64,000 bases of DNA from Geothrix sp. PMB-07. GTDB taxonomy: Bacteria; Acidobacteriota; Holophagae; Holophagales; Holophagaceae. A model generated the notes under the pieces. The model made no database searches and was not told the origin of the DNA. It saw nothing but the letters and a program-made list of their open reading frames with translations. The stretch is taken from assembly GCF_030758935.1 (NCBI RefSeq), contig NZ_CP132333.1:3224992-3288991 (forward strand), written 5' to 3'. The translations under genes and the position numbers were made by a program. Below are positions 9,076 to 18,739 of this stretch, piece after piece (within the stretch, counting starts at the first letter, position 1; every line of letters begins with the position of its first letter).

Positions 9076-11643
9076 TTACGAGCTGGCCATCTCCGCATGA
9101 AGGGGGGCGGTGTCCTCACTCGCAAGGGCGAAGGCAGAACCCCTGATTCCCGCGAAACCCTTTCCCGACGTCGGCTCGCCCGCCCTCCGAAGGATCCAGA
9201 CGCAGGACCCGGCCCGCTTGGTGTCCTGGAGGTCAAGGCGCCACCCGCCATGAACCGCGCCGATAGCACGCAGCAGCAGGCGTCCCAGACTGCGACTGGT
9301 GAGTCCCTTGGGATTCACGTTCAGCTCCTCGATGGCCTCGTTCAGAGCGCTGTGGCGGGCTTCCTGGGCCACGAACAGGTTCCACACCTGTTCCGTGGTG
9401 AACGGGGTGGCGCCAAAGACATCCGCCAGCCCAAGCACCAGGGCACCCTGGGCCGCCCGTGTGGAATCGGCCCGGATCGCTAGAGCTTCCCGCGTGTCGC
9501 AGTCCACGCCCAGCACCCAATACACCGCGTTTCGCACTAGATCGCTCCACTCCTCGAAGGAGCCCCAACTCTTGAGTCCGAAGGTGGGCCGCCCTGCAAG
9601 ACAGTAGGCCCGGAGGATCGTCAGCGCGTCCCTGACGAACTCGGAGTGATGCTTGCGGATGTAGGCCACCAGGTTGGGAATTTTGAACCCCGTCCGTTCC
9701 TCAGGCCGCTCCACCTGGGGTTCCAGACGGATATGCAGGCAGCGGCGAACACCTTCGGCAGAGAGTGCCACGTTGTTTCCGGTGGTGACCCACACCGCAA
9801 GCTGGGGCACCTGGATCGTGGTGGACTGCCCCAAGAGTCGCCCCTCGAACGTCGGATACGCCGTCACCAGCGCGTTCCATTGCCTGGAGCCGAAGGGAGA
9901 AGGAGCTTCGTCGAGCAACACCATCCGCACGCCATCCCTCAAGGTCGCCAGAGCCATCTTCTGAAGTTCGCCCCCCTCTCTCGGCGCCACGCCCACAGGC
10001 AACGCCCGGCCCAGAGCAAGCTGTCCCGTGACCTGGGCCAGCAGACCTTTGCCCGAGCCCTGGCCGTTGGCTTCAATGAACACGAAGGGGACCGGGCCAG
10101 GGATGGCATAACGAGTGAAGGGCGTGAGGGTGAACGCCAGCCAGGCGGCGGTGTGGGCAGCGGGGCTCGGGCGCTCCGCGAACGGAAACTCGGCTACGAG
10201 GGACAGAAGGCGCCCTGCGGCCAGAATGGCATCCTCATGCCCCGGCTCCTCAGGCATGGGCGGGAACGGGTGCAGCGGTGCGTAGAAGACTCCGCTAGCT
10301 GGATCGAGGCCTGGCTCCTCCAGGATGGTTCCATCCGGCAGGAGCACCGGAACTTCGACGAGTGCCTTGAGCACCGGCAACATTTGGAGCTTGCTGCTGC
10401 TGAGAACCATGGGCGACAGCCATTCCGGCACCAGGCAATCGCGGGTGAGTCCCTCGGCATTCTCCTTCACGAACCTCACATGACGACTGAGTTGCTCACG
10501 CAGCCAGTGAGGCGTGGCTTCGCAGATCAGGGGACTTCCCTGCGGCAGCTTCAGACCAGATCGGTCTTTCGTGCCCCGATGCCTCCATACAAAAACGAAA
10601 CGTTTGCCGCTGAGGTAGTACCCGCCTTTCTGCTCCAGCACCTCAACAGCCGCTCGCACCACCTCGTGTTCCGGCGGACAGACCACGATCTCGCGCCGCC
10701 CCAGTGGATCAGCCCCCAGCTTCCTCCTATCCCACTCCTGGAGCCCTTCTTCCACCGCAGTGAGCAGGGCGGACCAGCGCAGATCAGGGTCGGCTTCCCG
10801 ATAGTCCTTGGGGCCCTTGCCATCCGCACCGTTGAGCCCCGGCAACACCACCGCTGGGAAGACCTTCCGCAGGCGCGCCATGGCCTGCACCCCTGGACGG
10901 TCGCGGTCGAGCACGAGGACCACTGGAATCGAGGGGTAATACCGTTGGAGAGCCTTTCGGATGACATCCGCGCTCGTGTTCGCAGTCACCCCGCCGAAGA
11001 CGAACTCGCTACTCTCGCGCTCGTAAGCATCCCAGCGCGCCGTCGCGGCGTCCCACACGCCCTCAAATACCACGATGACCCTTGGGCTTGCAAAGGGGTC
11101 CGTGAGGTAGAGTCCGCGAGCCCCCATGGTGCGGAGCATCCGCCCCGGCCCGCGAGGCGCGGATTCACCCGGGCGCAGGGATGCAACTGGCGCAAAGTGG
11201 CGCACCTCGACCCCGACCAGGCCAGAATCTCCGTACAGGGGTGCCATCAGTACCGGCCAGTCCTCACGTTCCGCCGCAGCAAGCACAGCCGGTTTTGGCA
11301 GCAAGGGCACTAGGTCCGGATCGGCGACCAAGCGGTTCGCGAGATTCCGCGTGATGCCGCGAATCCCGCAAAATTCGTCCAGGAAGGTCCCCGCGAAGCG
11401 GCGCCCCTCCTCCTGGATGTCGAGAGGCACGCCAGAGGCGTAAATGACCTCCCAGTGTCGCCGCTGCACCTTGCGCGCCAGCTCCCCCGTGTCAGCGAAA
11501 TAGGTCACGGGCTGCGGCCCGAGCCCCGCACGGGCGTGAGCCTCGGCATGGGGGCACATGGCCGTGGGCCTGCCCTCCACGTGATACCTCGGGTGACTGG
11601 AATGGATCACTTCCTCGGAATGACAGACAGGACAGGGGTGCAT
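9076..11643 (-). CDS. Mobile-element replication protein: zinc finger, TOPRIM primase and P-loop helicase-like ATPase
   Basis: An 855-residue protein. The N-terminus has a CPVC...CPHAEAH cluster (residues 4-36) like a primase zinc finger. A TOPRIM domain follows at about 188-275 with Glu194 in VVFEG and the acidic pair in LDRDRPG (246-248). The C-terminal half has an unusual P-loop, GQGSGKG (527-533), and a Walker B VLLDEA (575-580), then VTTGNN (a sensor-like segment) and a conserved arginine-rich stretch. The order primase-then-ATPase is that of phage and plasmid primase-helicases, so it probably starts or drives replication of the excised element. The ATG is 2 nt after the stop of the HTH gene, so the two form an operon. 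The GKG ending of the P-loop, instead of GKS/GKT, is unusual. Confidence 0.75.
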   Translation of the reverse strand: MHPCPVCHSEEVIHSSHPRYHVEGRPTAMCPHAEAHARAGLGPQPVTYFADTGELARKVQRRHWEVIYASGVPLDIQEEGRRFAGTFLDEFCGIRGITRNLANRLVADPDLVPLLPKPAVLAAAEREDWPVLMAPLYGDSGLVGVEVRHFAPVASLRPGESAPRGPGRMLRTMGARGLYLTDPFASPRVIVVFEGVWDAATARWDAYERESSEFVFGGVTANTSADVIRKALQRYYPSIPVVLVLDRDRPGVQAMARLRKVFPAVVLPGLNGADGKGPKDYREADPDLRWSALLTAVEEGLQEWDRRKLGADPLGRREIVVCPPEHEVVRAAVEVLEQKGGYYLSGKRFVFVWRHRGTKDRSGLKLPQGSPLICEATPHWLREQLSRHVRFVKENAEGLTRDCLVPEWLSPMVLSSSKLQMLPVLKALVEVPVLLPDGTILEEPGLDPASGVFYAPLHPFPPMPEEPGHEDAILAAGRLLSLVAEFPFAERPSPAAHTAAWLAFTLTPFTRYAIPGPVPFVFIEANGQGSGKGLLAQVTGQLALGRALPVGVAPREGGELQKMALATLRDGVRMVLLDEAPSPFGSRQWNALVTAYPTFEGRLLGQSTTIQVPQLAVWVTTGNNVALSAEGVRRCLHIRLEPQVERPEERTGFKIPNLVAYIRKHHSEFVRDALTILRAYCLAGRPTFGLKSWGSFEEWSDLVRNAVYWVLGVDCDTREALAIRADSTRAAQGALVLGLADVFGATPFTTEQVWNLFVAQEARHSALNEAIEELNVNPKGLTSRSLGRLLLRAIGAVHGGWRLDLQDTKRAGSCVWILRRAGEPTSGKGFAGIRGSAFALASEDTAPLHAEMASS

Positions 11644-11645
11644 GG

Positions 11646-12014
11646 CTACTTCCCCTCGACCCGGTCCACGCCATCCGCGAGGTCATCGAGCGTAAGCTGC
11701 GAGCCCGCCGGCGGGAGACTGGCCAAGTAGGCCATGGCAGCCTCATGGGAGATCACAACCCGCCGCCCTCGTTTCTGGGCCTTCAGCCGTTTGTCATCAA
11801 TTTCCCGCTTGATGGTGCTGACGCTCACATCCGACATAAGCGCGAGAGACTTAATAGAATAAAAACGCAACGGGGCCTCATAGGTTTCCGGCAGCACTTC
11901 GGCGAGGGGGATCACCTGGGTCCCGAAGGCCGTGGTCCTCAGGGGAAGGGGTTTACCCAGCGTGATGGCCCCATGGACGGCCACAAGGAACATGCGCGGT
12001 GCAGTGTGGTTCAT
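11646..12014 (-). CDS. HTH DNA-binding protein, excisionase-like
   Basis: A 122-residue protein. After about 50 residues of unassigned N-terminus comes a winged-helix-like segment FYSIKSLALMSDVSVSTI followed by REIDDKRLKAQKRGRR, the layout of the MerR-like/excisionase 'helix_turn_helix_17' type, where a tyrosine-headed helix-turn-helix is followed by a basic wing. The ATG at 12014 has GAGGTG upstream. It is the first gene of an operon with the primase-helicase and may control replication or excision of the element. Role is inference from position. Confidence 0.6.
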   Translation of the reverse strand: MNHTAPRMFLVAVHGAITLGKPLPLRTTAFGTQVIPLAEVLPETYEAPLRFYSIKSLALMSDVSVSTIKREIDDKRLKAQKRGRRVVISHEAAMAYLASLPPAGSQLTLDDLADGVDRVEGK

Positions 12015-12502
12015 GAATCACCTCGGACACTGGCCCTAAGGGCAGGAAGGTGGAGCTTGCCTAGGCCTTCGGCAATGCCGAGAATGGCAATGCCTTGGGC
12101 TTTAGAAGCTCCGGGTCGTGCCTGTGGGTTGGTCGGGTTCCAATCGCACTAGCCCATGGGCGCGGTTGAGGAACCAGGTTGATTGGCAGCCGCCGATCTC
12201 CCTGGAGTGAAGGGGCGCCATCACGTTTTGGGGAAATCGCCGAACGCTCTATCGAAATTCGTTCTTATCCGCACAAATCCGCGATGTATTTCCTTTCGGC
12301 CTATTACACCTCCCTTCTCTCTCTCCACATGCTTGATTGGGATGATCTTTTCACTCCGGTTGCTAAAACAGTCGTCAGACGACAAAAAAAGGAGAACCAG
12401 ATAAATGGCCACAAAATCTCTTACCCAGATCATTTCAGAGGGTAAACTTCAGCTACAAACAAGAAAGGTATATATTTGTTTTGATTATTTTTTATAAATA
12501 AA
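12015..12502. other. Non-coding stretch upstream of the replication operon
   Basis: Short open frames exist on both strands (up to 88 codons) but none has a convincing ribosome site or recognisable sequence. The last 80 bases (about 12420-12502) are markedly AT-rich compared with the rest of the element. This region should contain the promoter of the minus-strand HTH/primase operon and could hold a replication origin, but I see no iterated repeats that would prove it. Confidence 0.4.
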
Positions 12503-13366
12503 TTAACTCAAAATACTGATTAAATTCTTTGGTTGTTTTTGCCACCAGATCTGACAAAGCCTTATTGGTTTTACACCAAATGCCAGAACCAGTAACCAAT
12601 GGTTAGCTCGGAAAATATTTTGAATATTTCTCGGCCCTTGCTCATCTCTTTCCGCAAGTATCAAACCCATCGTTAGATGGATATTGTGACTGTATAATTC
12701 ATCTAATATTATTGGCAAACAGCGCGGTGGGTCACAGAGTGGCAATGGCCCAAAACATGACTGCGCCCACGCTCTGATGGTGTTAACCGTCTGCCATACG
12801 ATTGAAATATCGGTTAGATCAACATCAATTTTCGTCGCAGGTCTCAACCCGTAGTCGATCAATTCCGTCGACGAGAATGGATAGTATGTTGACGAAGTTG
12901 TTACTGCCTTTCGGACTTCCATGTAGACAGTGTCAAAATCCTTGGGGCGTAAAGGCTGTGTGTCCCACCACTGCAATAGTACTTCTGCTGTTTGAATGGG
13001 TGTCATGGAAATGAGGGATGGGAGTTCCACCTCTGGTCGAAAATGATCAGCATGTGGGTGTTCAATCAGATCAACGCGACGCAGGCAAGCCAACAACGGA
13101 AGTGCCTGTTCGATGACCTCTGGCATGCGTTCCTTGATCAATTTTTCGTATAGCTTTGCAAGCTCAAGTCTTGTCTTGTGCTTAACCCACCCGACTCCTC
13201 CCCCTTCTGCCCGGTATAGGGTCGCTCCAGAAATACTCATCCCTTTGGGGGGGCGTGCGATTTCGACAACTTCTAACCGCGAGAGTCCCAGTAGATTGCG
13301 TAATCCCCGACTGGCCGCGGCTTGTTCTTCGGCGAGTGGGTATTGGTGAGCTCGTGCGGGCATCAT
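12503..13366 (-). CDS. Hypothetical protein with an N-terminal HTH-like segment
   Basis: A 287-residue soluble protein I do not recognise. Residues about 20-75 (LRNLLGLSRLEVVEIARPP, then a Ser-Gly-Thr-Leu-Tyr-Arg stretch) read like a helix-turn-helix of the Cro/CI type. The remainder is Trp- and Leu-rich with no known motif. The start could be either of two adjacent ATGs (13366 or 13363) behind GAGAGG. Its coding sequence is clearly lower in GC than its neighbours, especially towards the C-terminus, which suggests a different origin. It sits between the replication genes and the restriction operon, pointing the same way. A regulator of either is possible but unproven. Confidence 0.55.
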   Translation of the reverse strand: MMPARAHQYPLAEEQAAASRGLRNLLGLSRLEVVEIARPPKGMSISGATLYRAEGGGVGWVKHKTRLELAKLYEKLIKERMPEVIEQALPLLACLRRVDLIEHPHADHFRPEVELPSLISMTPIQTAEVLLQWWDTQPLRPKDFDTVYMEVRKAVTTSSTYYPFSSTELIDYGLRPATKIDVDLTDISIVWQTVNTIRAWAQSCFGPLPLCDPPRCLPIILDELYSHNIHLTMGLILAERDEQGPRNIQNIFRANHWLLVLAFGVKPIRLCQIWWQKQPKNLISILS

Positions 13367-13510
13367 TCAACCTCTCACCAGAGCATAGTAAACCGTCTGA
13401 ATCTTGCAATATGCGTTCGTTTTTGCTACATTTCTGACGCATTCTCGCATTACAAGACTGCGGAAGGGGTTGACCGTCACACAGCTCAATTGACTGACGA
13501 CACCGAGAAT

Positions 13511-14227
13511 CTACGCCCTCCACCCCTCTGCCCCGAGCGGGAGTTCATTGAGTTCTACCCTCGCCTCTCGCCATATCGGGAAATGCTCTGAGAGCAGCAC
13601 CAGGAATCGCTCACTGTGGGTGGGTTCGATCAGGTGGATCATCTCGTGAACGATGACGTACTCAAGCAGATCCTTCGGCTTCTTCACCAGCTCCGTGTTC
13701 AGGCGGATGTGGCGAGCCTTGGGATTGCAGCTTCCCCACTTGGTCTTCATGCGCTGAAGGAAGTAGGCGCCTACGCTTATGCCTAGCCGCTTCTCCCATT
13801 TCCGGATGATAACGGGTACCAGGTCATGCAGGAGCGCTTTGTGCCACTCGTGCATGATTTCGGCCCGCTTTGCCTGTGAACTGCCCGGGCGGACACTCAG
13901 GGTGACCCGTCGGTGATCCAGGGAGACTCTGGGCTTGGCGTCCACCTCCTGCACACTCAGCAGGTAACGGCGGCCCCACAAATAGTGGGTTTCCCGCGTG
14001 ACGAACCGGCGTGGGGTCTCCCGCTCCTGGTTGCGGAGCTTCTCCTGCTGGACCCGGATCCAGGCCAGTTTGGAAGCGGCGTACGCCCGTGCCACTTCGA
14101 GACGCGTGGCCAGGGGCGCCACCAGCGTGACCCGGCCGTTGGGTGGGTGCACTGAGAGGTGAACGTGCTTCACATCCTTCCGAGTCACCGCGATGGCGAT
14201 CTCGCCAATCCGAATGGTCTCGGTCAT
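13511..14227 (-). CDS. YgjP/DUF45-family zinc metallopeptidase-like protein
   Basis: A 238-residue protein with HEMIH at 194-198 followed by THSERF (His204). This matches the gluzincin-type zinc site of the YgjP/DUF45 family, related to SprT. The family-typical KTKWGSC block is at about 161-167. The start overlaps the hsdR stop (TGATG), so it is translationally coupled as the last gene of the restriction operon. DUF45 proteins are often found beside type I restriction genes; their contribution is not settled. A role in protein turnover or repair linked to the restriction complex is inference. Confidence 0.85.
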   Translation of the reverse strand: MTETIRIGEIAIAVTRKDVKHVHLSVHPPNGRVTLVAPLATRLEVARAYAASKLAWIRVQQEKLRNQERETPRRFVTRETHYLWGRRYLLSVQEVDAKPRVSLDHRRVTLSVRPGSSQAKRAEIMHEWHKALLHDLVPVIIRKWEKRLGISVGAYFLQRMKTKWGSCNPKARHIRLNTELVKKPKDLLEYVIVHEMIHLIEPTHSERFLVLLSEHFPIWREARVELNELPLGAEGWRA

Positions 14228-17200
14228 CAGTACCCCGGTTGATGTTTAACGATCTCGAACATCGCTTTCGTGGCAGCCCGGTCGCGGCCGAGGATCGGGT
14301 ACAGAGCGTTCAGCACCTGGGCTTCCCGCGCCTCGTCCCCCTTCCATCCGGCGGGTGCATGCTCGCGCATGGCCAAGTCAAGCTGGAGCGCCAGTGCGGC
14401 TCTGGCCTCATCCTCCTCAGGGCATTGGAAGGTATCTCCGGGCAGGTCGGGCAGGTTGCTGTAGAGCACGATGGCCTCCCGTGCCCCGTGTAGGGAGGCC
14501 GGAAGACCGTCGTAGGGGCGATTGTTGGCCAGCATTCGGGCCAGTTCTTCCGCCTTCTTGAGGAATGCCTCGTAATTGTCCGAATCGTCGCGGCTCTGCT
14601 GGATCAGATCATCCAGGAGCTTGGACATCTCCTTGTAGAACTTCGGATCCGTAAGTTGCTCCCGGATGATGGTCTTCCTAACGTTGTTGATGATTCCTTC
14701 CGCGATAGCGTTCTTAGTCAGCTTGCCTTTCTGGTTCAGCTTGCGCGCGATGGCGTCGTGGATGCCGGTCTCGATGATCAGTTCCGTGAGGGATAAGGCC
14801 CCCAGATCGCCCAGGTTGTCCGAAGGATCCGCCTGGATGTAGGTGTTGATGAGGTGGCGCATGTCAGCCTCGAAGGGCTTGATGTCCAGCTCTTCGCCCG
14901 AATGCTTCTTGATGGCGTTGCGAAATTCACAGTGGCCTTCAACGTCCTGGCGGATGGCTTCGGCCTCCGTGGTGGAGTACCCGGCGTCGTCCAGATGCTG
15001 AACCAGCTCCGAGAAGGCGCGGGCGAGGCTGGCGACAGCCTTGTAATAGGTCACGCGCAGAGGCTCCGCCTCGCTCAGTGCGCTGGGGTCTTCTGCCGAA
15101 CCGCAGAAGTAATGAAGATACTGCTCCACCTCCTTGGGCTGTGCCACGGGTTCGCACAGGTATCGCAAGGCCTCCCGCGCCGCATCGAGCTGCCGCTTGC
15201 CTTCCTTGAGCCAATCCTTCAGCTCGATGTTGTTGCTACCGCCGCTGCCCTCGTCGATGTCCAGCTCGTCCGAGTTGTAGACCGCGATGGCCTGTTGCAC
15301 GTCACCGAACAGCTCCTTGTAGTCCACGATGTGGCCGTAGTCCTTGTCGTCCCCATCCAGCCGGTTCGTGCGGCAGATGGCTTGGAAGAGATCGTGGTCG
15401 TGGAGCGCATTGTCCAGATAGATGTAAGTGCAGCTCGGGGCATCGAAACCAGTCAGCAGCTTGCTCACCACGATCAGGAGCTTCAGGTTGGCGGGCTCCT
15501 CGATGAAGCGCCGCTTGGTGTCGTCTTCATAGCCCTTGGTGCTCTGGCCCTTCTTCAGCACGAGCTTGGTGTAGGTATCGAACTTGTAACGTTCGTCGCT
15601 GTTGAGAGGCTCCTTGGAGATGGCATTCGGGTTCGGCTCAAATGATGTGATGAGGCCACAGTAGGGCCCGAAGTTCGTGTTGTGGAGGATCCGGAAGTAG
15701 TGGCACGCATCATAAATGGAAGCCGCCACCAGAATGGCCGTGCCCCGGTCGCTGCTGAGACGCGGCTTCAGACTGAAGTCTTCGATGATGTCCGCCACAA
15801 TGCGCTGCTTGCGCTCGCCCGCGCTCATCAGCTCTTCCAGCGTGGCCCATCGCTTGCGAAGCGCGGCCTTCTGGAAATTGTTAAGCCCGGTGGTTTTCTT
15901 CTCGAACCACTCGTCGATCTTTTTCGGCGCCGTCAGGTTCTGCGGGACATGGCGGGCCTCGTACTTCAGGTCTAGCACCACCTTATCCGCCACGGCTTCG
16001 TGGAATTTGTAGGTGTGAATGTAGGTCCCGAACACGTCGCGGGTCAGTGTCCGGTCCTTGCGGAGCAGCGGCGTACCCGTGAAGCCAACGAAGAGGGCGC
16101 CCTCCAACCAGCGCTTCATCTGCCTGTTCATGTCGCCACCCTGGGTGCGGTGGCATTCGTCCACGAACACATAGAAGCGGCCATGGATGGGGGGTGGATC
16201 TCCCTTAAGATCCGAGGGATCGAACTTGTGTATCAGGGCGCAGAGCAACCGGGGCGTGGAGGCCCCCAGCTTCTGCACCAGCTCGGCCCGTTTCGTGATG
16301 CGCGGCGAAGGTGAATCTTCTCCCACCAACCCGGCATTCTTCATCACCCCTTCGATCTGTTTGTCCAGTTCGTCGCGGTCCGTGATGATCAATACCCGGC
16401 CCTCGGGATCCCACTCCAGCACCCATTTGGCCAGAAGCACCATCAGGATGCTTTTACCGCTGCCCTGGGTGTGCCAGATGACGCCCCCCTCGCGGCGTTG
16501 AAGGCGCACCTGAGCCTTCTTCAGTCCAATAAACTGATGTTGTCGGGGCACCTTCTTCTGGCCTGCATCGAAGATGATGAAGTTGCGGATGAGGTCAAGC
16601 AGGCGCGCCTTCTCGCAGAGATGACCCAGGGGGCCGTCCAGCAGGGCGCCGGTCGCCGGGACATCCCCAAGATTCGCTGTCCCATGCTTCCACTCCACAA
16701 AGAACTTTTCGGGCGTGCCCATGGTGCCATAGCGCAGGCCCTGGGAATCGTTGCCGGCGAGCACGAGCTGCACTGTGCTGAAGAAGCCCTTGTTGAAGAT
16801 CTCTTCCTGATTGGTGATGAGCTGGCGAATACCGTCCACCACATCCACTGAACTTCGCTTCAGCTCGATCACGCCCACGGCCAGGCCATTCAGGTAAAGC
16901 ACCAAGTCGGGGCGCCGCTCAAAACCGCCCTTGAGGGTCACCTCTTCGGCCAGGGCGAAATCATTTGCTTCCGGGTGCCCCCAGTCGATCAAATGCACCT
17001 TGTCGTGAGGCTGACCGGCCGCTACCTGGATATCCACCCCATAGCGGAGCAACTGATAGGTGCGTAGATTCGCCTGGTAGAGGGTGATGCCAGTGGCATC
17101 GGCAGTGGTCTCCAGCTTTTGCAGGGCGGCGGAGATGTGTGCCTCTGAATACCCGCGAGTCTCCAGATTCGCCCGCAGGAATTCAGTTTCAATGGGCCGG

Positions 17201-17325
17201 TTATTTTCCCGCTTATGCCAATCGCCCAGGTAGCGGTAGCCCAGGTTGTCCGGGCGCTTAGGATCAGTAAATAGTGCAATGACGCGATCCTGGGTGTTGC
17301 GCTCGGAGCGGGGGAGGCGAGACAT
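14227..17325 (-). CDS. hsdR: Type I restriction enzyme R subunit (HsdR)
   Basis: A 1032-residue restriction/translocation subunit. The N-terminal nuclease domain has [19 protein letters not shown] at about 138-156, with Asp140, Glu154 and Lys156 forming the PD-(D/E)xK site. The SF2 motor has motif I TQGSGKS (285-291), motif II DECH (388-391) and VGFTGTPLL, then the second RecA lobe with [11 protein letters not shown] and CRTNR. It translocates DNA and cuts unmodified DNA. Its ATG overlaps the stop of the kwaB-like gene by one base, and its own stop overlaps the ygjP start. It is separated from hsdS by the Kiwa-like pair, an unusual position for foreign genes in an hsd operon. Confidence 0.95.
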   Translation of the reverse strand: MSRLPRSERNTQDRVIALFTDPKRPDNLGYRYLGDWHKRENNRPIETEFLRANLETRGYSEAHISAALQKLETTADATGITLYQANLRTYQLLRYGVDIQVAAGQPHDKVHLIDWGHPEANDFALAEEVTLKGGFERRPDLVLYLNGLAVGVIELKRSSVDVVDGIRQLITNQEEIFNKGFFSTVQLVLAGNDSQGLRYGTMGTPEKFFVEWKHGTANLGDVPATGALLDGPLGHLCEKARLLDLIRNFIIFDAGQKKVPRQHQFIGLKKAQVRLQRREGGVIWHTQGSGKSILMVLLAKWVLEWDPEGRVLIITDRDELDKQIEGVMKNAGLVGEDSPSPRITKRAELVQKLGASTPRLLCALIHKFDPSDLKGDPPPIHGRFYVFVDECHRTQGGDMNRQMKRWLEGALFVGFTGTPLLRKDRTLTRDVFGTYIHTYKFHEAVADKVVLDLKYEARHVPQNLTAPKKIDEWFEKKTTGLNNFQKAALRKRWATLEELMSAGERKQRIVADIIEDFSLKPRLSSDRGTAILVAASIYDACHYFRILHNTNFGPYCGLITSFEPNPNAISKEPLNSDERYKFDTYTKLVLKKGQSTKGYEDDTKRRFIEEPANLKLLIVVSKLLTGFDAPSCTYIYLDNALHDHDLFQAICRTNRLDGDDKDYGHIVDYKELFGDVQQAIAVYNSDELDIDEGSGGSNNIELKDWLKEGKRQLDAAREALRYLCEPVAQPKEVEQYLHYFCGSAEDPSALSEAEPLRVTYYKAVASLARAFSELVQHLDDAGYSTTEAEAIRQDVEGHCEFRNAIKKHSGEELDIKPFEADMRHLINTYIQADPSDNLGDLGALSLTELIIETGIHDAIARKLNQKGKLTKNAIAEGIINNVRKTIIREQLTDPKFYKEMSKLLDDLIQQSRDDSDNYEAFLKKAEELARMLANNRPYDGLPASLHGAREAIVLYSNLPDLPGDTFQCPEEDEARAALALQLDLAMREHAPAGWKGDEAREAQVLNALYPILGRDRAATKAMFEIVKHQPGY

Positions 17326-18206
17326 CAGTCAGCCTCTCGCTTCGAGTTGGTTTCGTACAGCTTCTCGGTGATCGCTCCTCTGTACAGCTCTTCATTCAAG
17401 AACTGCAGCAGCTTTTTGGCTGCCTGGCGGTCTGATGGGAAGACGATTTTGCCTCCCGAAATATGAACTTCAACATCGAATCCCTTTGAGCGCGCTTGGA
17501 TCTGCTTCGGGGAATAGGCATCGAGGACACCGGAATCCCGCAACATCGCGAAGCGCTTTCGGAACCACTGGTTGGATTCCGTGGCCAGCGAATCTACATT
17601 CTCCGGTGCGAGGCACCTATGGGCCAACACCTTTCGGATCTGCTGTTCCGAGGCTTCTTCGTAGAAATCGGCAAGGGGAAGGAAGGTATTTACGGTCCGA
17701 AAGTTGCGGAATCTGAGCTTTTTCTCGGACGGAACGAAGGTGGCGCTCAGCTTGTTTTCCAGCGTTAGGCCTGGACCTTCCGTTGTCACATAGGTGTCCT
17801 TCTGAAGGAAAATAAAATGCCCAGGCTTAATCACATGAGAACGGCTGAAATTCTGGAAGAGCACGAGCTCCGTTCCTTGCTCGTCCTGCGCGAAGCCCAC
17901 AATCCCGCGGATGGAGTCGATGGTGGCCTCACTTTGGCTAATAGCGTCCAGCCTGCTGGCCGTCAGGCTTGTCGTTTTTGCAAGCCATTCTGGTAGCCCA
18001 AAATTCGAAAGCGCAAAGCATTCGTGCTCTTCCGGCTGATAGCCTGCATTGAATGGGATCTCTTGCATGTCTTCCGAAAAGCTCATCTGCTGATCGCTCC
18101 AGTCCCTTGCTAAGGAGTCCTGCAACGCCTTATGCAAAGGAACACACAAAAGAAGCGTTTTAGAACCTTGTTTGACAATCGCCGCGAGCTGAAAATTCTT
18201 AAGCAT
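17325..18206 (-). CDS. kwaB: KwaB-like protein (DUF4868), Kiwa anti-phage system
   Basis: A 293-residue protein with the look of DUF4868/KwaB: a C-terminal half with a long mixed alpha/beta block ([11 protein letters not shown], then [16 protein letters not shown], and [21 protein letters not shown]). Recognition rests on this pattern and on the partner gene, a small multi-pass membrane protein like KwaA. In Kiwa, KwaA senses phage at the membrane and KwaB acts on DNA. The open frame starts at 18266, but I prefer the ATG at 18206: GGAGAG lies 4 nt upstream and the start overlaps the kwaA stop (ATGCTTAA). The stop overlaps the hsdR start. The gene is therefore embedded in the restriction operon. 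Confidence 0.72.
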   Translation of the reverse strand: MLKNFQLAAIVKQGSKTLLLCVPLHKALQDSLARDWSDQQMSFSEDMQEIPFNAGYQPEEHECFALSNFGLPEWLAKTTSLTASRLDAISQSEATIDSIRGIVGFAQDEQGTELVLFQNFSRSHVIKPGHFIFLQKDTYVTTEGPGLTLENKLSATFVPSEKKLRFRNFRTVNTFLPLADFYEEASEQQIRKVLAHRCLAPENVDSLATESNQWFRKRFAMLRDSGVLDAYSPKQIQARSKGFDVEVHISGGKIVFPSDRQAAKKLLQFLNEELYRGAITEKLYETNSKREAD

Positions 18207-18735
18207 CGTTCTCTCCAATTCGTAAGTAGATACTGTGATCAAGGTGAACGGTTTGAATGTCCACACCCGTGCGGCACAGTTTGGTCTTACTGATCAATAG
18301 ATGAGAAACACCATCTTCGCTCTTGACCGAATAGAAGTGGAAGCCAAGCATCCCCATCACGGGGTTGAAATGAAACGCATCCGCGTGGGCGATCACCAGG
18401 AAGATAATCAGAAGGACATAGGTGCCCGTCAGCCAATCCCCTGTGAAACCCAACTTTTCCGTTGAAAGGAATGGCAGGAGGTAAGTCACCAAGAACGCCA
18501 GAACCTCCTTGTCATTACGTTCAAACTCCTTGATGCGGTAGATCTGACCCTGAGCATTTTTCTCCGAATAGCGAAGCAATCCCCAGCATAGAAACACGAG
18601 GAGCAGCGCCACTGCCAGCCAAGGGCACCAATGCAATGCAGATTCTCCTCGCGCCAGCTTGTTCACAGCAACAGCACCAAGCAGCGGTGACAATGAGGTT
18701 GAAACAAGGAGGAATTTCGCAAAGGTGTTCAGCAT
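18199..18735 (-). CDS. kwaA: KwaA-like four-helix membrane protein, Kiwa anti-phage system
   Basis: A 178-residue protein with four hydrophobic segments at about 5-25, 36-54, 78-93 and 102-122, and a hydrophilic C-terminal tail of about 55 residues. The linker YRIKEFERNDKEVLAFL before the third helix looks like the conserved cytoplasmic loop of KwaA proteins. I chose the ATG at 18735, 4 nt after the hsdS stop; the open frame begins 17 codons earlier, inside hsdS, with a polar stretch that does not fit. Translation is coupled to kwaB by an 8-nt overlap. Kiwa pairs are known as stand-alone two-gene defence systems; here both genes sit inside an hsd operon. Identification is by topology and partner, not by search. 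Confidence 0.65.
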   Translation of the reverse strand: MLNTFAKFLLVSTSLSPLLGAVAVNKLARGESALHWCPWLAVALLLVFLCWGLLRYSEKNAQGQIYRIKEFERNDKEVLAFLVTYLLPFLSTEKLGFTGDWLTGTYVLLIIFLVIAHADAFHFNPVMGMLGFHFYSVKSEDGVSHLLISKTKLCRTGVDIQTVHLDHSIYLRIGENDA

Positions 18736-18739
18736 GTAT

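Noticed and set aside
9646-11313. 555-codon plus-strand frame
   Set aside because: Antisense to the primase-helicase gene, which has clear motifs on the minus strand.
12179-12445. 88-codon plus-strand frame in the element
   Set aside because: No ribosome site; overlaps other frames of equal length and lies in an AT-rich gap.
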